DNA of 64,000 nt from Pelagibius sp964472095 (GCA_964472095.1 CAYYIV010000020.1:1-64000), one strand, 5' to 3'; shown: positions 34,222 to 43,320, counted from the stretch's first letter. The notes: a model not told the origin generated them from the letters alone. Numbers and translations: made by a program.

Positions 34222-35190
34222 CTATTCGTAAGTCCGGTCGCTGAGCGGCTTGGCGTCGATTGCCGTGCCGAGGGCGGCCAGCAGGCCTTCCTCCGCCCGG
34301 TTCAGGTGGGTGTGCGGGTTCCACACCAGGTAAATGTCGATGGCCGGCGGCGCCGCGTAGGGCGGCAGGCGCCACAAGAGGCCGTCGCGCAGGTCGCGCG
34401 AGACCACGTGAATCGGCAACGGCCCGATCCCGAGACCGGCGATGATCATGCGGCGCACCTCCTCCAGGTGCGAAGAATGCCCGACCACCCATTCGTCGAG
34501 ATCGTGCTGCGCGCGCAGCAAGGCGACGGGGCGCAGGGCATCGGCCAGTTGATCGGTCTTGAAGGATACCGAGGCATGACCCTTCAAGTCCTCCAACTTC
34601 AGGTCGCCACGGCCAAAGAGGGGATGCGACGGCCCGCAGAAAAAGCCGAAATGCTCCCGGTAGATCATCTTGTACTCGAGCCGCGGGGTGCGCTTGTGTA
34701 CCAGGCAGAGGCCGAAGCTGGCTGACTTCTCCAGCACCGCTCGTGTCACCTCGGCCGAGGTGTCGACCTCGATTTCATAGGTCGCCTTCGGGTTGGCACG
34801 GTGGAAGGCGGCCAGCACCTCGTCGAAGATCGGCGAGATCACGTGGCTCGCCATGGCGATGCGCACGTGACCGGTGATCTCGTCCTTTATGTCTCGGGTC
34901 AGCACCGCCACGCGGGCAACATTGCCATAGATCTCGACGCACTCCCGGTAGAGTACCTCGCCGGCCGGCGTCACCCGGAAGGTCGCCGGCCCGCGCTCGA
35001 TGAGCCGCTTGCCGAGCCGCGTCTCCAGCCGCTTCAGGGCATGACTTACGGTCGGTTGGCGCAGATATAGGCGTTTGGCCGCGCCGGTCACGCTGCCCTC
35101 CTGCACCACCACCATAAAGGTGCGCAGCAGGTTCCAGTCCAACTCCCGCGCCAGGCGCTCGCCGCTGTCCTTCAGCCTGGAGGGTTCCAT
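34222..35190 (-). CDS. LysR family regulator divergent from polyamine-type operon
   Basis: 322 residues. The LysR helix-turn-helix (about 15-75, with GSVTGAAKRLYLRQPTVSHA) precedes an effector domain of two alpha/beta lobes (about 105-310). The gene is read away from the downstream ABC-aminotransferase-BKACE operon, and the 130-base gap holds a LysR-like inverted repeat, so it is probably the operon's activator. The effector may be the imported substrate or a keto-acid intermediate. Confidence 0.9.
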   Translation of the reverse strand: MEPSRLKDSGERLARELDWNLLRTFMVVVQEGSVTGAAKRLYLRQPTVSHALKRLETRLGKRLIERGPATFRVTPAGEVLYRECVEIYGNVARVAVLTRDIKDEITGHVRIAMASHVISPIFDEVLAAFHRANPKATYEIEVDTSAEVTRAVLEKSASFGLCLVHKRTPRLEYKMIYREHFGFFCGPSHPLFGRGDLKLEDLKGHASVSFKTDQLADALRPVALLRAQHDLDEWVVGHSSHLEEVRRMIIAGLGIGPLPIHVVSRDLRDGLLWRLPPYAAPPAIDIYLVWNPHTHLNRAEEGLLAALGTAIDAKPLSDRTYE

Positions 35191-35198
35191 GGTTACCT

Positions 35199-35236
35199 CA
35201 TAGATTTCATCTATGACCAGTATAGGGCTTATCTAT
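35199..35236. promoter_or_regulatory. LysR-type operator in divergent promoter
   Basis: CATAGAT-TTC-ATCTATG (35199-35215) is a perfect 7-base inverted repeat with a 3-base centre. It is followed by ATAG-N7-CTAT (35222-35236), a weaker second site. This pair matches the usual recognition-site and activation-site layout of LysR promoters. Confidence 0.6.
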
Positions 35237-35319
35237 TTGCACAATAAAGGGCGAAGGAGAACACTGCGCTCTCATACCCGCGGACGATAATGCGGGAATT
35301 CGGAGAGGTTCAGGCAACG

Positions 35320-36195
35320 ATGGCAGCCAGCGATGCCGAGGCGCCGGGCGCGCGCCCGTGGATCCTGATGTCGCCGGCGCTGAGCGCCGTCGCCCTGCTG
35401 CTTGTCATCCCGGTCTGCTTCATCGTCGTCTATTCCTTCTGGCTGCGCACTGCCGCCGGCTCTGAACAGCCCGGCTTCTACCTCGACAACTGGGTCGAGG
35501 TGCTGACCGACCGCTTCTACCGCGACATCCTGCTGCAGACCCTGCGCATCGCCGCCCTCTCGACTCTGCTCTGCATCCTGCTCGGCTACGTGCCAGCCTA
35601 CTTCATCGCGCGCTCGACGACTCGCCACAAGACAGTGCTCATCCTGCTGCTGATGCTGCCGTTCTGGATCAGCTACATCATCCGCACGATGTCCTGGATC
35701 AACATCCTGGGCGTCAGCGGTGCGCTGAACGTCTTCCTGCTGTGGACCGGCGTGATCTCGGAGCCGCTGCAGATCCTCTACAACGAAAGTACGGTGATCC
35801 TCGGGCTGGTGCATTTCCTGCTGCCCTTCATGATCCTCAACATCTACGTCAGCCTCGACGGCATCGACCCCAACCTGGTCGACGCCGCACGCTCGCTGGG
35901 CGCGACCGGCTGGCAGGCCTTCCTGCAGGTCACCCTGCCGCTGTCGCTGCCCGGCCTCGCCGCCGGCAGCCTGCTCTGCTTCGTGCTCGGCGCCGGCACC
36001 TACATCACGCCGATGGTGCTCGGCGGGCCGCGCGACGCGATGTTCGCCAACCTGGTCTTCGAGGCCATCATCACTCAGCTCGACTGGCCGCTCGGCTCCG
36101 CTCTCTCGCTCGCCCTCCTGGCCGTCCTCGGTTCCGTGGTGATGCTCTACACCCGCTATGCCGGCATCAGCCAACTGGCCAAGAGTTTCCGATGA
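35320..36195 (+). CDS. ABC permease, spermidine/putrescine type (PotB-like)
   Basis: 291 residues with six membrane spans and the EAA-like loop DAARSLGATGWQAFLQVTLP. I chose the ATG at 35320, which has GGAGAGG upstream; an ATG at 35290 has no ribosome site. It is the first membrane component of the importer. The stop overlaps the next permease start (ATGA). PotB-type permeases import polyamines, but the family also moves other cationic or amino compounds. Confidence 0.92.
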   Translation: MAASDAEAPGARPWILMSPALSAVALLLVIPVCFIVVYSFWLRTAAGSEQPGFYLDNWVEVLTDRFYRDILLQTLRIAALSTLLCILLGYVPAYFIARSTTRHKTVLILLLMLPFWISYIIRTMSWINILGVSGALNVFLLWTGVISEPLQILYNESTVILGLVHFLLPFMILNIYVSLDGIDPNLVDAARSLGATGWQAFLQVTLPLSLPGLAAGSLLCFVLGAGTYITPMVLGGPRDAMFANLVFEAIITQLDWPLGSALSLALLAVLGSVVMLYTRYAGISQLAKSFR

Positions 36196-36998
36196 GCGCG
36201 CTCGCAAAGGCGATCAATGGCTGGAGCCTGATCCGCGCCTTCACGGTGCTGGTCTACCTCTTCATGTTCCTGCCGGTGGCGGTGGTGGTGCTGCTCGCCT
36301 TCAACGCCAATCAGTTCGGCAGTTTTCCGATGGAGGGCTTCAGCTTTCGCTGGTTCGTCGCGCTGTGGAACAACGATGCCATTGTGCGCGCCTTCAAGAC
36401 CTCGCTGCTGTTGGGCGGGCTGACCGCCGTTCTCTCAACAACCATGGGCGTGCTCGCGAGCCTCGCTCTGGTGCGCTACGACTTCCGAGGCAAGGGCCTC
36501 ATCACCACCGCCATAGTGGCGCCGATCCTGGTACCGGAGGTGGTGCTGGCCGTCGCTCTGCTGCTCTTCCTGCGCTGGCTGGAGATGCCGAAGAGCTTCG
36601 CGCTGCTGCTGCTCGGCCACGTCATCTTCACGCTGCCCTTCGTGGTGCTCATCGTGCAGGCACGCCTGGTCGCAGTCCGCCGCGAGTTCGAGGAGGCAGC
36701 CATGAGCCTCGGCGCGAACGCCTTCCACACCTTCCGCGAGGTGACCCTGCCGCTGATCATGCCGGCCGTCTTCGCGGGCATGCTGTTCGCTTTCACGATC
36801 TCCTTCGACGACATCACTGGCACCCTGTTCTGGAAGCCGGGCGGCGTCGAAACCGTGCCAACGCAGATCTTCGCCATGCTGCGCCACTCGATCAGCCCGG
36901 AGATCAACGCGCTAGGCGCGGTGATGGTGGTCGTCACGGTCGCAGTGCCGCTGCTGGGTGCAGCCGTCGCCCGCCGCATGGCTGCGGCGCTCCGGTGA
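36192..36998 (+). CDS. ABC permease, spermidine/putrescine type (PotC-like)
   Basis: 268 residues with six membrane spans; the ATPase-contact loop is EAAMSLGANAFHTFREVTLP. The start ATG overlaps the stop of the upstream permease by four bases, indicating translational coupling. It forms the heterodimeric channel with the PotB-like protein. The binding-protein gene follows after 57 bases. Confidence 0.93.
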   Translation: MSALAKAINGWSLIRAFTVLVYLFMFLPVAVVVLLAFNANQFGSFPMEGFSFRWFVALWNNDAIVRAFKTSLLLGGLTAVLSTTMGVLASLALVRYDFRGKGLITTAIVAPILVPEVVLAVALLLFLRWLEMPKSFALLLLGHVIFTLPFVVLIVQARLVAVRREFEEAAMSLGANAFHTFREVTLPLIMPAVFAGMLFAFTISFDDITGTLFWKPGGVETVPTQIFAMLRHSISPEINALGAVMVVVTVAVPLLGAAVARRMAAALR

Positions 36999-37055
36999 TG
37001 GAAAGAAGGAACAAGCCAATGACAAGCAACCGCAAACCAGGGAAAGGTATGGGAG

Positions 37056-38210
37056 ATGGATGACACCACTCGCTATCAAAGACTGCTCGAACGCTTCCGC
37101 AACGGCGACCTCGACCGCCGCACGTTCCTGACGCTGCTCGGCGCAGCCAGCCTCGGCGCCGGCCTCGCCGGCGCGCCGCTGAAAGGCCTGCAGCGTCAAG
37201 CGCTCGCCGCCACGCCCGAAAGCGTGCGCTTCGACGGCTGGGGCGGTGTGGTCTCGGAGGCCTTCCGCAAGTACGCATTCGACCCCTACACCGAAAAGAC
37301 CGGCATCACCGTGATCGACGGCACCTTCGCCAGCGGCGATGAGTATCTCAACCGCGTAAAGGCCGGCCAGGAAGGCGAATACAACATCTTCCACGCCAGC
37401 GGCGTGTTCGACTATGCCCGCTACGTAAACCTCGGCTACGACGTGGTGCTCAACGAAGACAACATCCCGAACCTGCAGTACGTCATGTCGGCCCTGATGG
37501 AGCCCTTCCGCAAGGTCACCGGTGGCAAGCTCTCGGCGGCTCCCTACGACTACGGCACGACGGGCCTAGCCTACAACACCGAGAAGATCAGCAAGGAGGA
37601 GATGGAGGAGAAGGGCGCCAAGATCCTCATCGACCCCAAGCACAAGGGCAAGATCGGCGGCTGGGGCGACTGGCGCACGCGGATCTGGTACGGCGCCCTG
37701 GCGACCGACCAGAGCCCCAACGATATCAAGGATATGGATGCCGTATGGGATGCCATCCGCGCACACCGCGACCTCGTCCTGAAGTACTGGGGCTCCGGAG
37801 CTGAGTTGATGAGCCTGTTAGCCGAGGGCGAGATCTACGTCACCGAAGGCTGGTCCGGCCGCATCGCCGCGCTGCAGGCGCAGGGCCATCCGATCGGCTA
37901 CTACGACGCCCCCAACAGCTACGCCTGGCAGGAATGCCTTATGGTGCTGAAGGGCAGTCCGCTGGAGGCCTGCGAGGAACTGCTGAACTTCATGCTGGAA
38001 CCTGACGTGGCCATCGCCGTGGCCGAGGGGCAGAGTTATCCGCCCGCTCTCGACCCGACCAAGGTCGACCTCGGCGAGAAAATCCCGACCCTGCCGGCCT
38101 TCGATCCGACCGGCAAACTCGCCAGCCTGACCTTCGCAGATCCGGCCTACTGGAACGGCAACGAAGCCGAATGGTCTAAGACATTCGGTCGGGTGCAAAA
38201 GGGCTACTGA
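37056..38210 (+). CDS. Polyamine-type ABC binding protein with Tat signal
   Basis: 384 residues. The N-terminus carries a twin-arginine signal (DRRTFLTLLGAASLGAGLAG), unusual for polyamine binders, which mostly use Sec. The mature part is a PotD/PotF-like fold: VRFDGWGGVVSEAFRKYAF, ASGVFDYARYVNLGYD and PYDYGTTGLAYNTE. It delivers an unknown substrate to the PotBC-like permeases. AAGG lies eight bases before the ATG. A 14-bp stem-loop follows the gene before the ATPase gene. Confidence 0.9.
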   Translation: MDDTTRYQRLLERFRNGDLDRRTFLTLLGAASLGAGLAGAPLKGLQRQALAATPESVRFDGWGGVVSEAFRKYAFDPYTEKTGITVIDGTFASGDEYLNRVKAGQEGEYNIFHASGVFDYARYVNLGYDVVLNEDNIPNLQYVMSALMEPFRKVTGGKLSAAPYDYGTTGLAYNTEKISKEEMEEKGAKILIDPKHKGKIGGWGDWRTRIWYGALATDQSPNDIKDMDAVWDAIRAHRDLVLKYWGSGAELMSLLAEGEIYVTEGWSGRIAALQAQGHPIGYYDAPNSYAWQECLMVLKGSPLEACEELLNFMLEPDVAIAVAEGQSYPPALDPTKVDLGEKIPTLPAFDPTGKLASLTFADPAYWNGNEAEWSKTFGRVQKGY

Positions 38211-38215
38211 GGATC

Positions 38216-38250
38216 CAGCGGCGGGCCGAAAGACCATCGGCCCGCCGCTG
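38216..38250 (+). terminator. Intercistronic stem-loop after binding-protein gene
   Basis: Perfect 14-bp stem (CAGCGGCGGGCCGA and complement) with a 7-base loop, five bases after the stop. There is no U tract. It lies before the ATPase gene of the same operon, so it probably adjusts relative expression. Confidence 0.8.
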
Positions 38251-38283
38251 CGCCTCACATTGCAAGCCTGGGAGAGAGCCTAG

Positions 38284-39372
38284 ATGAACGATCGCCAGCC
38301 GGTCGTCGAGCTGCGCGCGGTGGCAAAGCAATATGGCAACTTCACCGCCGTGCAGCCGATGGATCTCAGCGTCGAAGCCGGCGCCTTCGTTACCCTGCTC
38401 GGCCCCTCGGGCTGCGGCAAGACCACCACCCTGCGCATGGTGGCCGGGCTCGCCCAGCCGAGCGCGGGCGACATCCTGATCAAGGGCGCCCGGGTGAACG
38501 ACGTGCCGATCCACAAGCGCAACCTGGGCATCGTGTTCCAAAACTACGCCCTCTTCCCCCACAAGACGGTGTTCGACAACGTCGCCTTCGGCCTCAGGTA
38601 CCGCAAAGTGGCGAAAGCGGAGATCACCAGGCGCGTCGGTCGCGCCCTGGATCTGGTGCAGCTGCCGCAGATGGCCGACCGCTTCCCCAACCAGCTCTCC
38701 GGCGGCCAGCAGCAGCGCATTGCGTTGGCCCGGGCCATCGTCGTCGAGCCCGACGTGCTGCTGCTCGACGAGCCGCTCTCGGCACTCGACGCCAACCTGC
38801 GCGAGGAGATGCGCGTCGAGTTGAAGAAGATCCAGCATCAGCTCGGCATCACCACTCTCTTCGTCACCCACGACCAGTCGGAAGCCCTGGCGATGTCCGA
38901 CAAGATCATCGTCATGAACCAGGGCCGCATCGAGCAGCAGGGCTCGCCCGAGGAGGTCTACACCCGGCCACGTTCGCTCTTCGTCGCCCGCTTCCTCGGC
39001 AACGCCAACCTGCTGGACGGCCGCGTGCTGGACTGCGCCTCCGGCCACCTGCGCATCGGCGTCGCCGGGCTCGGCGAACTGCTGGCCGAGGTGGACGGCG
39101 TGGCACCGGCCGACGGCGACAGCCTGCGCCTGGTGGTGCGCGCCGAGAAGCTGCGCCTGGGCGGCGCGGCGGCGCCGGAGGCCGACGTCACCAGCCTCGC
39201 CGGGCGCATCGAGACTGTCGACTATCAGGGGCAGTCAGCTCGCTATTTCGTCACCGTGGGCGACCACAGCCTGCAGGTCATCAACCCGATCGACCAGAGC
39301 CCCTTCGCCGAGGGTACCGAGGTCTCCGTCCAGGTGCGGGCGCGCGATATCGTCCTCCTGCAGCCGGAATAG
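38284..39372 (+). CDS. ABC ATPase, PotA-like
   Basis: 362 residues with Walker A GPSGCGKTT, Q-loop FQNYALFPH, signature LSGGQQQRIALARAI, Walker B LLLDEPLSALD and a C-terminal TOBE domain (about 280-360). GGGAGAG is the ribosome site. It energises the polyamine-type importer. In many operons PotA comes first; here it is fourth, after the binding protein. Confidence 0.94.
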   Translation: MNDRQPVVELRAVAKQYGNFTAVQPMDLSVEAGAFVTLLGPSGCGKTTTLRMVAGLAQPSAGDILIKGARVNDVPIHKRNLGIVFQNYALFPHKTVFDNVAFGLRYRKVAKAEITRRVGRALDLVQLPQMADRFPNQLSGGQQQRIALARAIVVEPDVLLLDEPLSALDANLREEMRVELKKIQHQLGITTLFVTHDQSEALAMSDKIIVMNQGRIEQQGSPEEVYTRPRSLFVARFLGNANLLDGRVLDCASGHLRIGVAGLGELLAEVDGVAPADGDSLRLVVRAEKLRLGGAAAPEADVTSLAGRIETVDYQGQSARYFVTVGDHSLQVINPIDQSPFAEGTEVSVQVRARDIVLLQPE

Positions 39373-39394
39373 CCACCTCCGAGAGAACACTGCG

Positions 39395-40765
39395 ATGAAC
39401 CTGACCACCGCGACAGCCGCCGAAACGCGCGAGCCGTCCAACCTCTTCTACCAGACCCGCAACCGCCGCCCGACGGTGGCGCGCGCCGAGGGCATCTATT
39501 TCTGGGACCGCGAGGGTCGGCGCTACATCGACGGCTCCAGCGGTGCCATGGTCGCCAACATCGGCCACGGCAACCCGCGCGTCCTGGCGGCAATGCGCCG
39601 GCAGATGGAGGAGACCACCTTTGCATACCGCCTGCACTTCGAGAACGAGGCGGCGGAGACACTGGCGCGGCGCATCGCCGGGCGCATGCCGCAGGGCCTC
39701 GACCGGATCTTCTTCGTGTCAGGCGGATCGGAGGCCGTGGAATCCTGCCTGAAGCTCGCCCGCCAGCATGCCCTCGCGACCGGTCAGGCGACCCGCTACA
39801 AGGTGATCTCGCGCTATCCCTCCTACCACGGCGCCACTCTGGGCGCCCTGGCGGTCACCGGCTACACGCCGATGACTGCGCCCTTTGCGCCGATGATGCG
39901 GGAGATGCCCAAGATCCCGGCGCCAACCTGCTATCTCGACCGCGACGACCTCGACTGGGAAGCGCGTGGGCTGCGCTATGCGGAGACGCTGCGCCAGGAG
40001 ATCCGGCGCCAGGGACCGGAGACGGTGCTCGCCTTCATCATGGAGCCGGTCGGCGGCGCCGCCACCGGCGCGCTGGTCGCCCCCGACAGCTACTACACCC
40101 GCATCCGCGAGATCTGCGACGAATACGGCATCCTGCTGATCCTCGACGAGGTGATGAGCGGCGTCGGCCGCACCGGACGCTTCCTCGCCGCCGAGCACTG
40201 GAACCTCAGGCCCGACATCGTCGCTCTGTCGAAGGGCTTTGCCGCGGGCTACGCGCCGCTCGGGGCCATGGTGGCCGACCGCCGTCTGGTCGAGCCGGTC
40301 CTCGACAAGGGGGGCTTCATCCACGGCTACACCTATGCCGGCAATCCCTTGGCCTGCGCCGCCGGCCTCGCCGTGCTGGAGGAGATCGAGAGCCAAGATC
40401 TGATGGGCAACGCGACACGCATGGGCGGCCTGCTGAAGGCCGGGCTGGCCGCCTTGATGGCGCGCTTCAGCTTCATCGGCGATGTGCGCGGCCTCGGCCT
40501 GCTGCTGGCTTTCGAGCTGGTCGCCGACCGCGCGACGATGCAGCCGCTGCCAGCAGAGCTGAACGCCCACAGCAGCCTGGTCGAGATCGCCTACCGGCGC
40601 GGCCTGATCATCTACTCGCGGCGCACCCGCGGCGGGCTGGAGGGCGACCACTTCATGGTCTGCCCGCCGATGATCGTGGAGGAGACGCAGGTCGCCGAGA
40701 TCCTCGCCCTGCTCGAGGAAAGCCTCATCGCCTTTGCGGCCGAAGCGGGCCTGACGGGAGCATGA
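39395..40765 (+). CDS. Class III (omega) aminotransferase
   Basis: 456 residues, PLP-dependent class III aminotransferase. Marks are YIDGSSGAMVANIGHGNP near the N-terminus, DEVMSGVGRTGRF with the PLP-contact Asp, and ALSKGFAAGYAPLGA with the Schiff-base Lys at about residue 280. Members transfer terminal or beta-amino groups, for example from putrescine, beta-alanine or other omega-amino acids. Encoded next to an importer and a BKACE enzyme, it would convert a beta- or omega-amino compound to the keto acid or aldehyde used next. The stop overlaps the BKACE start (ATGA). Confidence 0.92.
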   Translation: MNLTTATAAETREPSNLFYQTRNRRPTVARAEGIYFWDREGRRYIDGSSGAMVANIGHGNPRVLAAMRRQMEETTFAYRLHFENEAAETLARRIAGRMPQGLDRIFFVSGGSEAVESCLKLARQHALATGQATRYKVISRYPSYHGATLGALAVTGYTPMTAPFAPMMREMPKIPAPTCYLDRDDLDWEARGLRYAETLRQEIRRQGPETVLAFIMEPVGGAATGALVAPDSYYTRIREICDEYGILLILDEVMSGVGRTGRFLAAEHWNLRPDIVALSKGFAAGYAPLGAMVADRRLVEPVLDKGGFIHGYTYAGNPLACAAGLAVLEEIESQDLMGNATRMGGLLKAGLAALMARFSFIGDVRGLGLLLAFELVADRATMQPLPAELNAHSSLVEIAYRRGLIIYSRRTRGGLEGDHFMVCPPMIVEETQVAEILALLEESLIAFAAEAGLTGA

Positions 40766-41706
40766 GCGCCGGCATGGCAACCCATAAAATCATCATCACC
40801 TGCGCAGTCACCGGCTCGATCCACACGCCGTCGATGAGCCCGCACCTTCCGGTGACGGCCGACGAGATCGCCGAGCAGGCGGTAGCCGCCGCCGAGGCCG
40901 GCGCAGCGATCCTCCACCTGCATGCCCGCGACCCCAAGGACGGCCGTCCGACTGCCGATCCCGAGGCCTTCATGGCTTTCCTGCCGCGCATCAAGCAGGC
41001 CTGCGACGCGGTGGTGAACATCACCACCGGCGGCAGCGCGCAGATGACCCTGGACGAGCGCCTGGCCGCGCCACTGCGCGCGCAGCCGGAAATGTGCTCG
41101 CTGAACATGGGCTCCATGAACTTCGGCATTTTCCCGCTGCAGCAGCGCTACAACGGCTGGCGGCACGACTGGGAGCCGGGCTTCCTGGAGGCCTCCCGCG
41201 ACACAGTGTTCAAGAACACCTTTGCCGATATCGAGTCGGTATTGGAACGCCTCGGCAAGGGCTGCGGCACGCGCTTCGAGTTCGAATGCTACGACGTCGG
41301 CCATATCCAGACCGTCGCCTTCTACCTCGGCCAGGGCCTGATCAGGCCGCCGGTCTTCCTGCAGTTCGTGCTCGGCGTGCTGGGCGGCATCGACGCCGCG
41401 CCCGAGCAGCTCATGCACATGAAGGCGACCGCAGACCGCCTGCTCGGCGCGGCCTATCGCTTCTCGGTGCTGGCCGCCGGGCGCCACCAGATGCCGCTCG
41501 GCACCCTGGGCGTCATCCTCGGCGGCAACGTACGGGTCGGCCTGGAGGACAGCCTGACCATCGGCCGTGGCCAGCTCGCCGAGAGCAACGCCCAGCAGGT
41601 CGCCAAGATCCGCCGCATCCTCGAGGAGCTCGGCTACGAGGCCGCGCGGCCCGACGAGGTGCGCGAGACCCTCGCCCTCAAGGGCGGCGACCGGGTGGCC
41701 TTCTGA
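40762..41706 (+). CDS. BKACE family (DUF849) beta-keto acid cleavage enzyme
   Basis: 314 residues. BKACE enzymes condense a beta-keto acid with acetyl-CoA, releasing acetoacetate and a new CoA ester, with a zinc ion held by a HxH pair. That pair is seen here as ILHLHARDPKDGRPT (about residue 50). The N-terminus ITCAVTGSIHTPSMSP belongs to a common subgroup whose substrate I do not know; it should not be taken as the lysine-fermentation Kce enzyme. Its coupling to an aminotransferase suggests that a beta-amino acid is transaminated and then cleaved. Confidence 0.92.
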   Translation: MSAGMATHKIIITCAVTGSIHTPSMSPHLPVTADEIAEQAVAAAEAGAAILHLHARDPKDGRPTADPEAFMAFLPRIKQACDAVVNITTGGSAQMTLDERLAAPLRAQPEMCSLNMGSMNFGIFPLQQRYNGWRHDWEPGFLEASRDTVFKNTFADIESVLERLGKGCGTRFEFECYDVGHIQTVAFYLGQGLIRPPVFLQFVLGVLGGIDAAPEQLMHMKATADRLLGAAYRFSVLAAGRHQMPLGTLGVILGGNVRVGLEDSLTIGRGQLAESNAQQVAKIRRILEELGYEAARPDEVRETLALKGGDRVAF

Positions 41707-42242
41707 TGAGCGGCGCGACGATGGCCGAAGCGAACGACAAGCTGCAGCAGGTGATCATCCGCCGCGCCGGGCCGGCGGACGCGCAAGCCGTGTACGACCT
41801 GGTGGTGGCGCTGGCAGAGGCCCGAGACGCCATGGACAAGGTGGTCTCCACAGGGGCGGACATCGCGCGCGACGGCTTCGGCGCGAACCCTGCCTTCGAG
41901 GCGCTGATCGCCGAGCTCGACGGCGCGCCCGTCGGCCTCTGCCTCTACTTCGGCAGCTACTCCACCTGGCGCGGTCAGCGCGGCATCTACGTGCAGGACT
42001 TCATCGTCGCCGACCGCGCGCGCAACCTCGGCGTCGGCCGCCGCCTGTTGGCGGCAATGGCGGAGCTTGCCAAGGCGTGCGGCTGCGGCTACCTGCGGCT
42101 CTCCGTGGAAGCCGACAACGCCAGTGCACAGGCCTTCTATCGGCGCTGCGGCTTCGCTCATTCCGAAGCGGAGCTGATCTACGTGCTGAACGACACCGGC
42201 TTCGACGACCTGGCCTGCGGCGCAGAGGAGGGCGGGGCATGA
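41706..42242 (+). CDS. GNAT N-acetyltransferase
   Basis: 178 residues of the GNAT fold: VIIRRAGPADAQAVYDLVVAL at the N-terminus, IYVQDFIVADRARNLGVGRRLL as motif A with the acetyl-CoA pyrophosphate loop, and ASAQAFYRRCGFAHSE as motif B. This pattern is close to diamine/polyamine acetyltransferases. The start overlaps the BKACE stop (TGATG). It could acetylate the imported amine or an intermediate. Confidence 0.9.
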   Translation: MSGATMAEANDKLQQVIIRRAGPADAQAVYDLVVALAEARDAMDKVVSTGADIARDGFGANPAFEALIAELDGAPVGLCLYFGSYSTWRGQRGIYVQDFIVADRARNLGVGRRLLAAMAELAKACGCGYLRLSVEADNASAQAFYRRCGFAHSEAELIYVLNDTGFDDLACGAEEGGA

Positions 42243-43267
42243 AGGTTTTTTGCGCCGCCGGGCGCCAGCGCATCCACTACCCGCGCAGCTTCCTGGTGAA
42301 CGGCGCGCCCCAGCCCAATCCCGAGGTGCCGGAGCGCATCGACCGCCTGCTGGGCACCGCCCGGGCCGGCGGACATGAGATCATGGAGCCGGGCGACCAT
42401 GGCCTCGGCCCCATCGCCGCCGTGCACACGCCGGAATACCTCCACTTCCTGCAGCACATTCACGAGCGCTGGGCGCGCATCCCCGGCGCCTCCGCCGAGG
42501 TGATCCCCAACATTCATCCGGACCGGCGCGAGGCAAGCTACCCGCTCTCCGCCGTCGGCCAGGCTGGCTACCACATGGCCGATACCGCCTGCCCGATCGG
42601 CCCGGACAGCTGGGAGTCGATCTACTGGAGCGCCAATACGGCGGCCAGCACGGCGTGCTTGGTGCGCGATGGCGCGACGGTTGCCTATGCGCTCTGCCGC
42701 CCGCCGGGCCACCACGCCTTCGCCGACCTTGCCGGCGGCTTCTGCTTCGTGAACAACGCCGCCGTTGCGGCCACGGTGCTGCGCGGCAAGCACGCACGTG
42801 TCGCCATAGTCGATGTCGACCTGCATCACGGCAACGGCACGCAGGGTATCTTCTACCGCCGCGGTGACATCTTCACCGTCTCCATCCACGCCGACCCGAT
42901 CCGCTTCTATCCCTTCTTCTGGGGTCACGCCCACGAGCGCGGCGAGGACGCGGGCCTCGGCTGCAACCTGAACCTGCCGCTGCCGCGCGGCTCGGCTGAC
43001 GCAGCTTTCCTCGAGGCGCTCGACCACGGCTTGGAGCGGGTCGCGGCCTTCGCGCCCGGCGCGCTGGTCGTCGCCCTGGGGCTCGACGCCTTTGAGGGCG
43101 ATCCCTTCGGAGGGCTGGCCGTGTCGACGGAAGGTTTCGGGGAAATCGGCCGGCGCCTGGCGCGGCTGGGCCTGCCGACGGCGATCGTGCAGGAGGGCGG
43201 CTATCTCTGCGACGCGCTGGGCGACAACCTTGCCGCATTCCTGCTGGGCTTCGAAAGGGGCGGCTGA
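42239..43267 (+). CDS. HDAC-like acetylpolyamine amidohydrolase
   Basis: 342 residues of the arginase/deacetylase fold, class II HDAC/acetylpolyamine amidohydrolase type. Zinc and catalytic motifs are CRPPGHHAF, IVDVDLHHGNGTQ, ALGLDAFEGDP and QEGGYL. The N-terminus KVFCAAGRQRIHYPRSFLVNG is typical of acetylpolyamine amidohydrolases. It would remove an acetyl group from an acetylated amine in the cytoplasm. ATGA overlap with the acetyltransferase gene. Having an acetylase and a deacetylase in one operon is notable. Confidence 0.92.
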   Translation: MKVFCAAGRQRIHYPRSFLVNGAPQPNPEVPERIDRLLGTARAGGHEIMEPGDHGLGPIAAVHTPEYLHFLQHIHERWARIPGASAEVIPNIHPDRREASYPLSAVGQAGYHMADTACPIGPDSWESIYWSANTAASTACLVRDGATVAYALCRPPGHHAFADLAGGFCFVNNAAVAATVLRGKHARVAIVDVDLHHGNGTQGIFYRRGDIFTVSIHADPIRFYPFFWGHAHERGEDAGLGCNLNLPLPRGSADAAFLEALDHGLERVAAFAPGALVVALGLDAFEGDPFGGLAVSTEGFGEIGRRLARLGLPTAIVQEGGYLCDALGDNLAAFLLGFERGG

Positions 43268-43282
43268 GCCGCCGAAAGAGTA

Positions 43283-43307
43283 GCGGCCGCCGGAAGCCGG
43301 CGGCCGC
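43283..43307. terminator. Bidirectional hairpin between convergent genes
   Basis: Perfect 11-bp stem (GCGGCCGCCGG and complement) with an AAG loop, flanked by AAAG and CTTT. It lies between the convergent deacetylase and TRAP binding-protein genes, so it can terminate both. Confidence 0.8.
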
Positions 43308-43320
43308 GCCCTTTGCAGGA

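Noticed and set aside
40762..41706. Lysine-fermentation 3-keto-5-aminohexanoate cleavage role
   Set aside because: The BKACE family has many substrates, and no other lysine-fermentation genes are present, so the common database name was not adopted.
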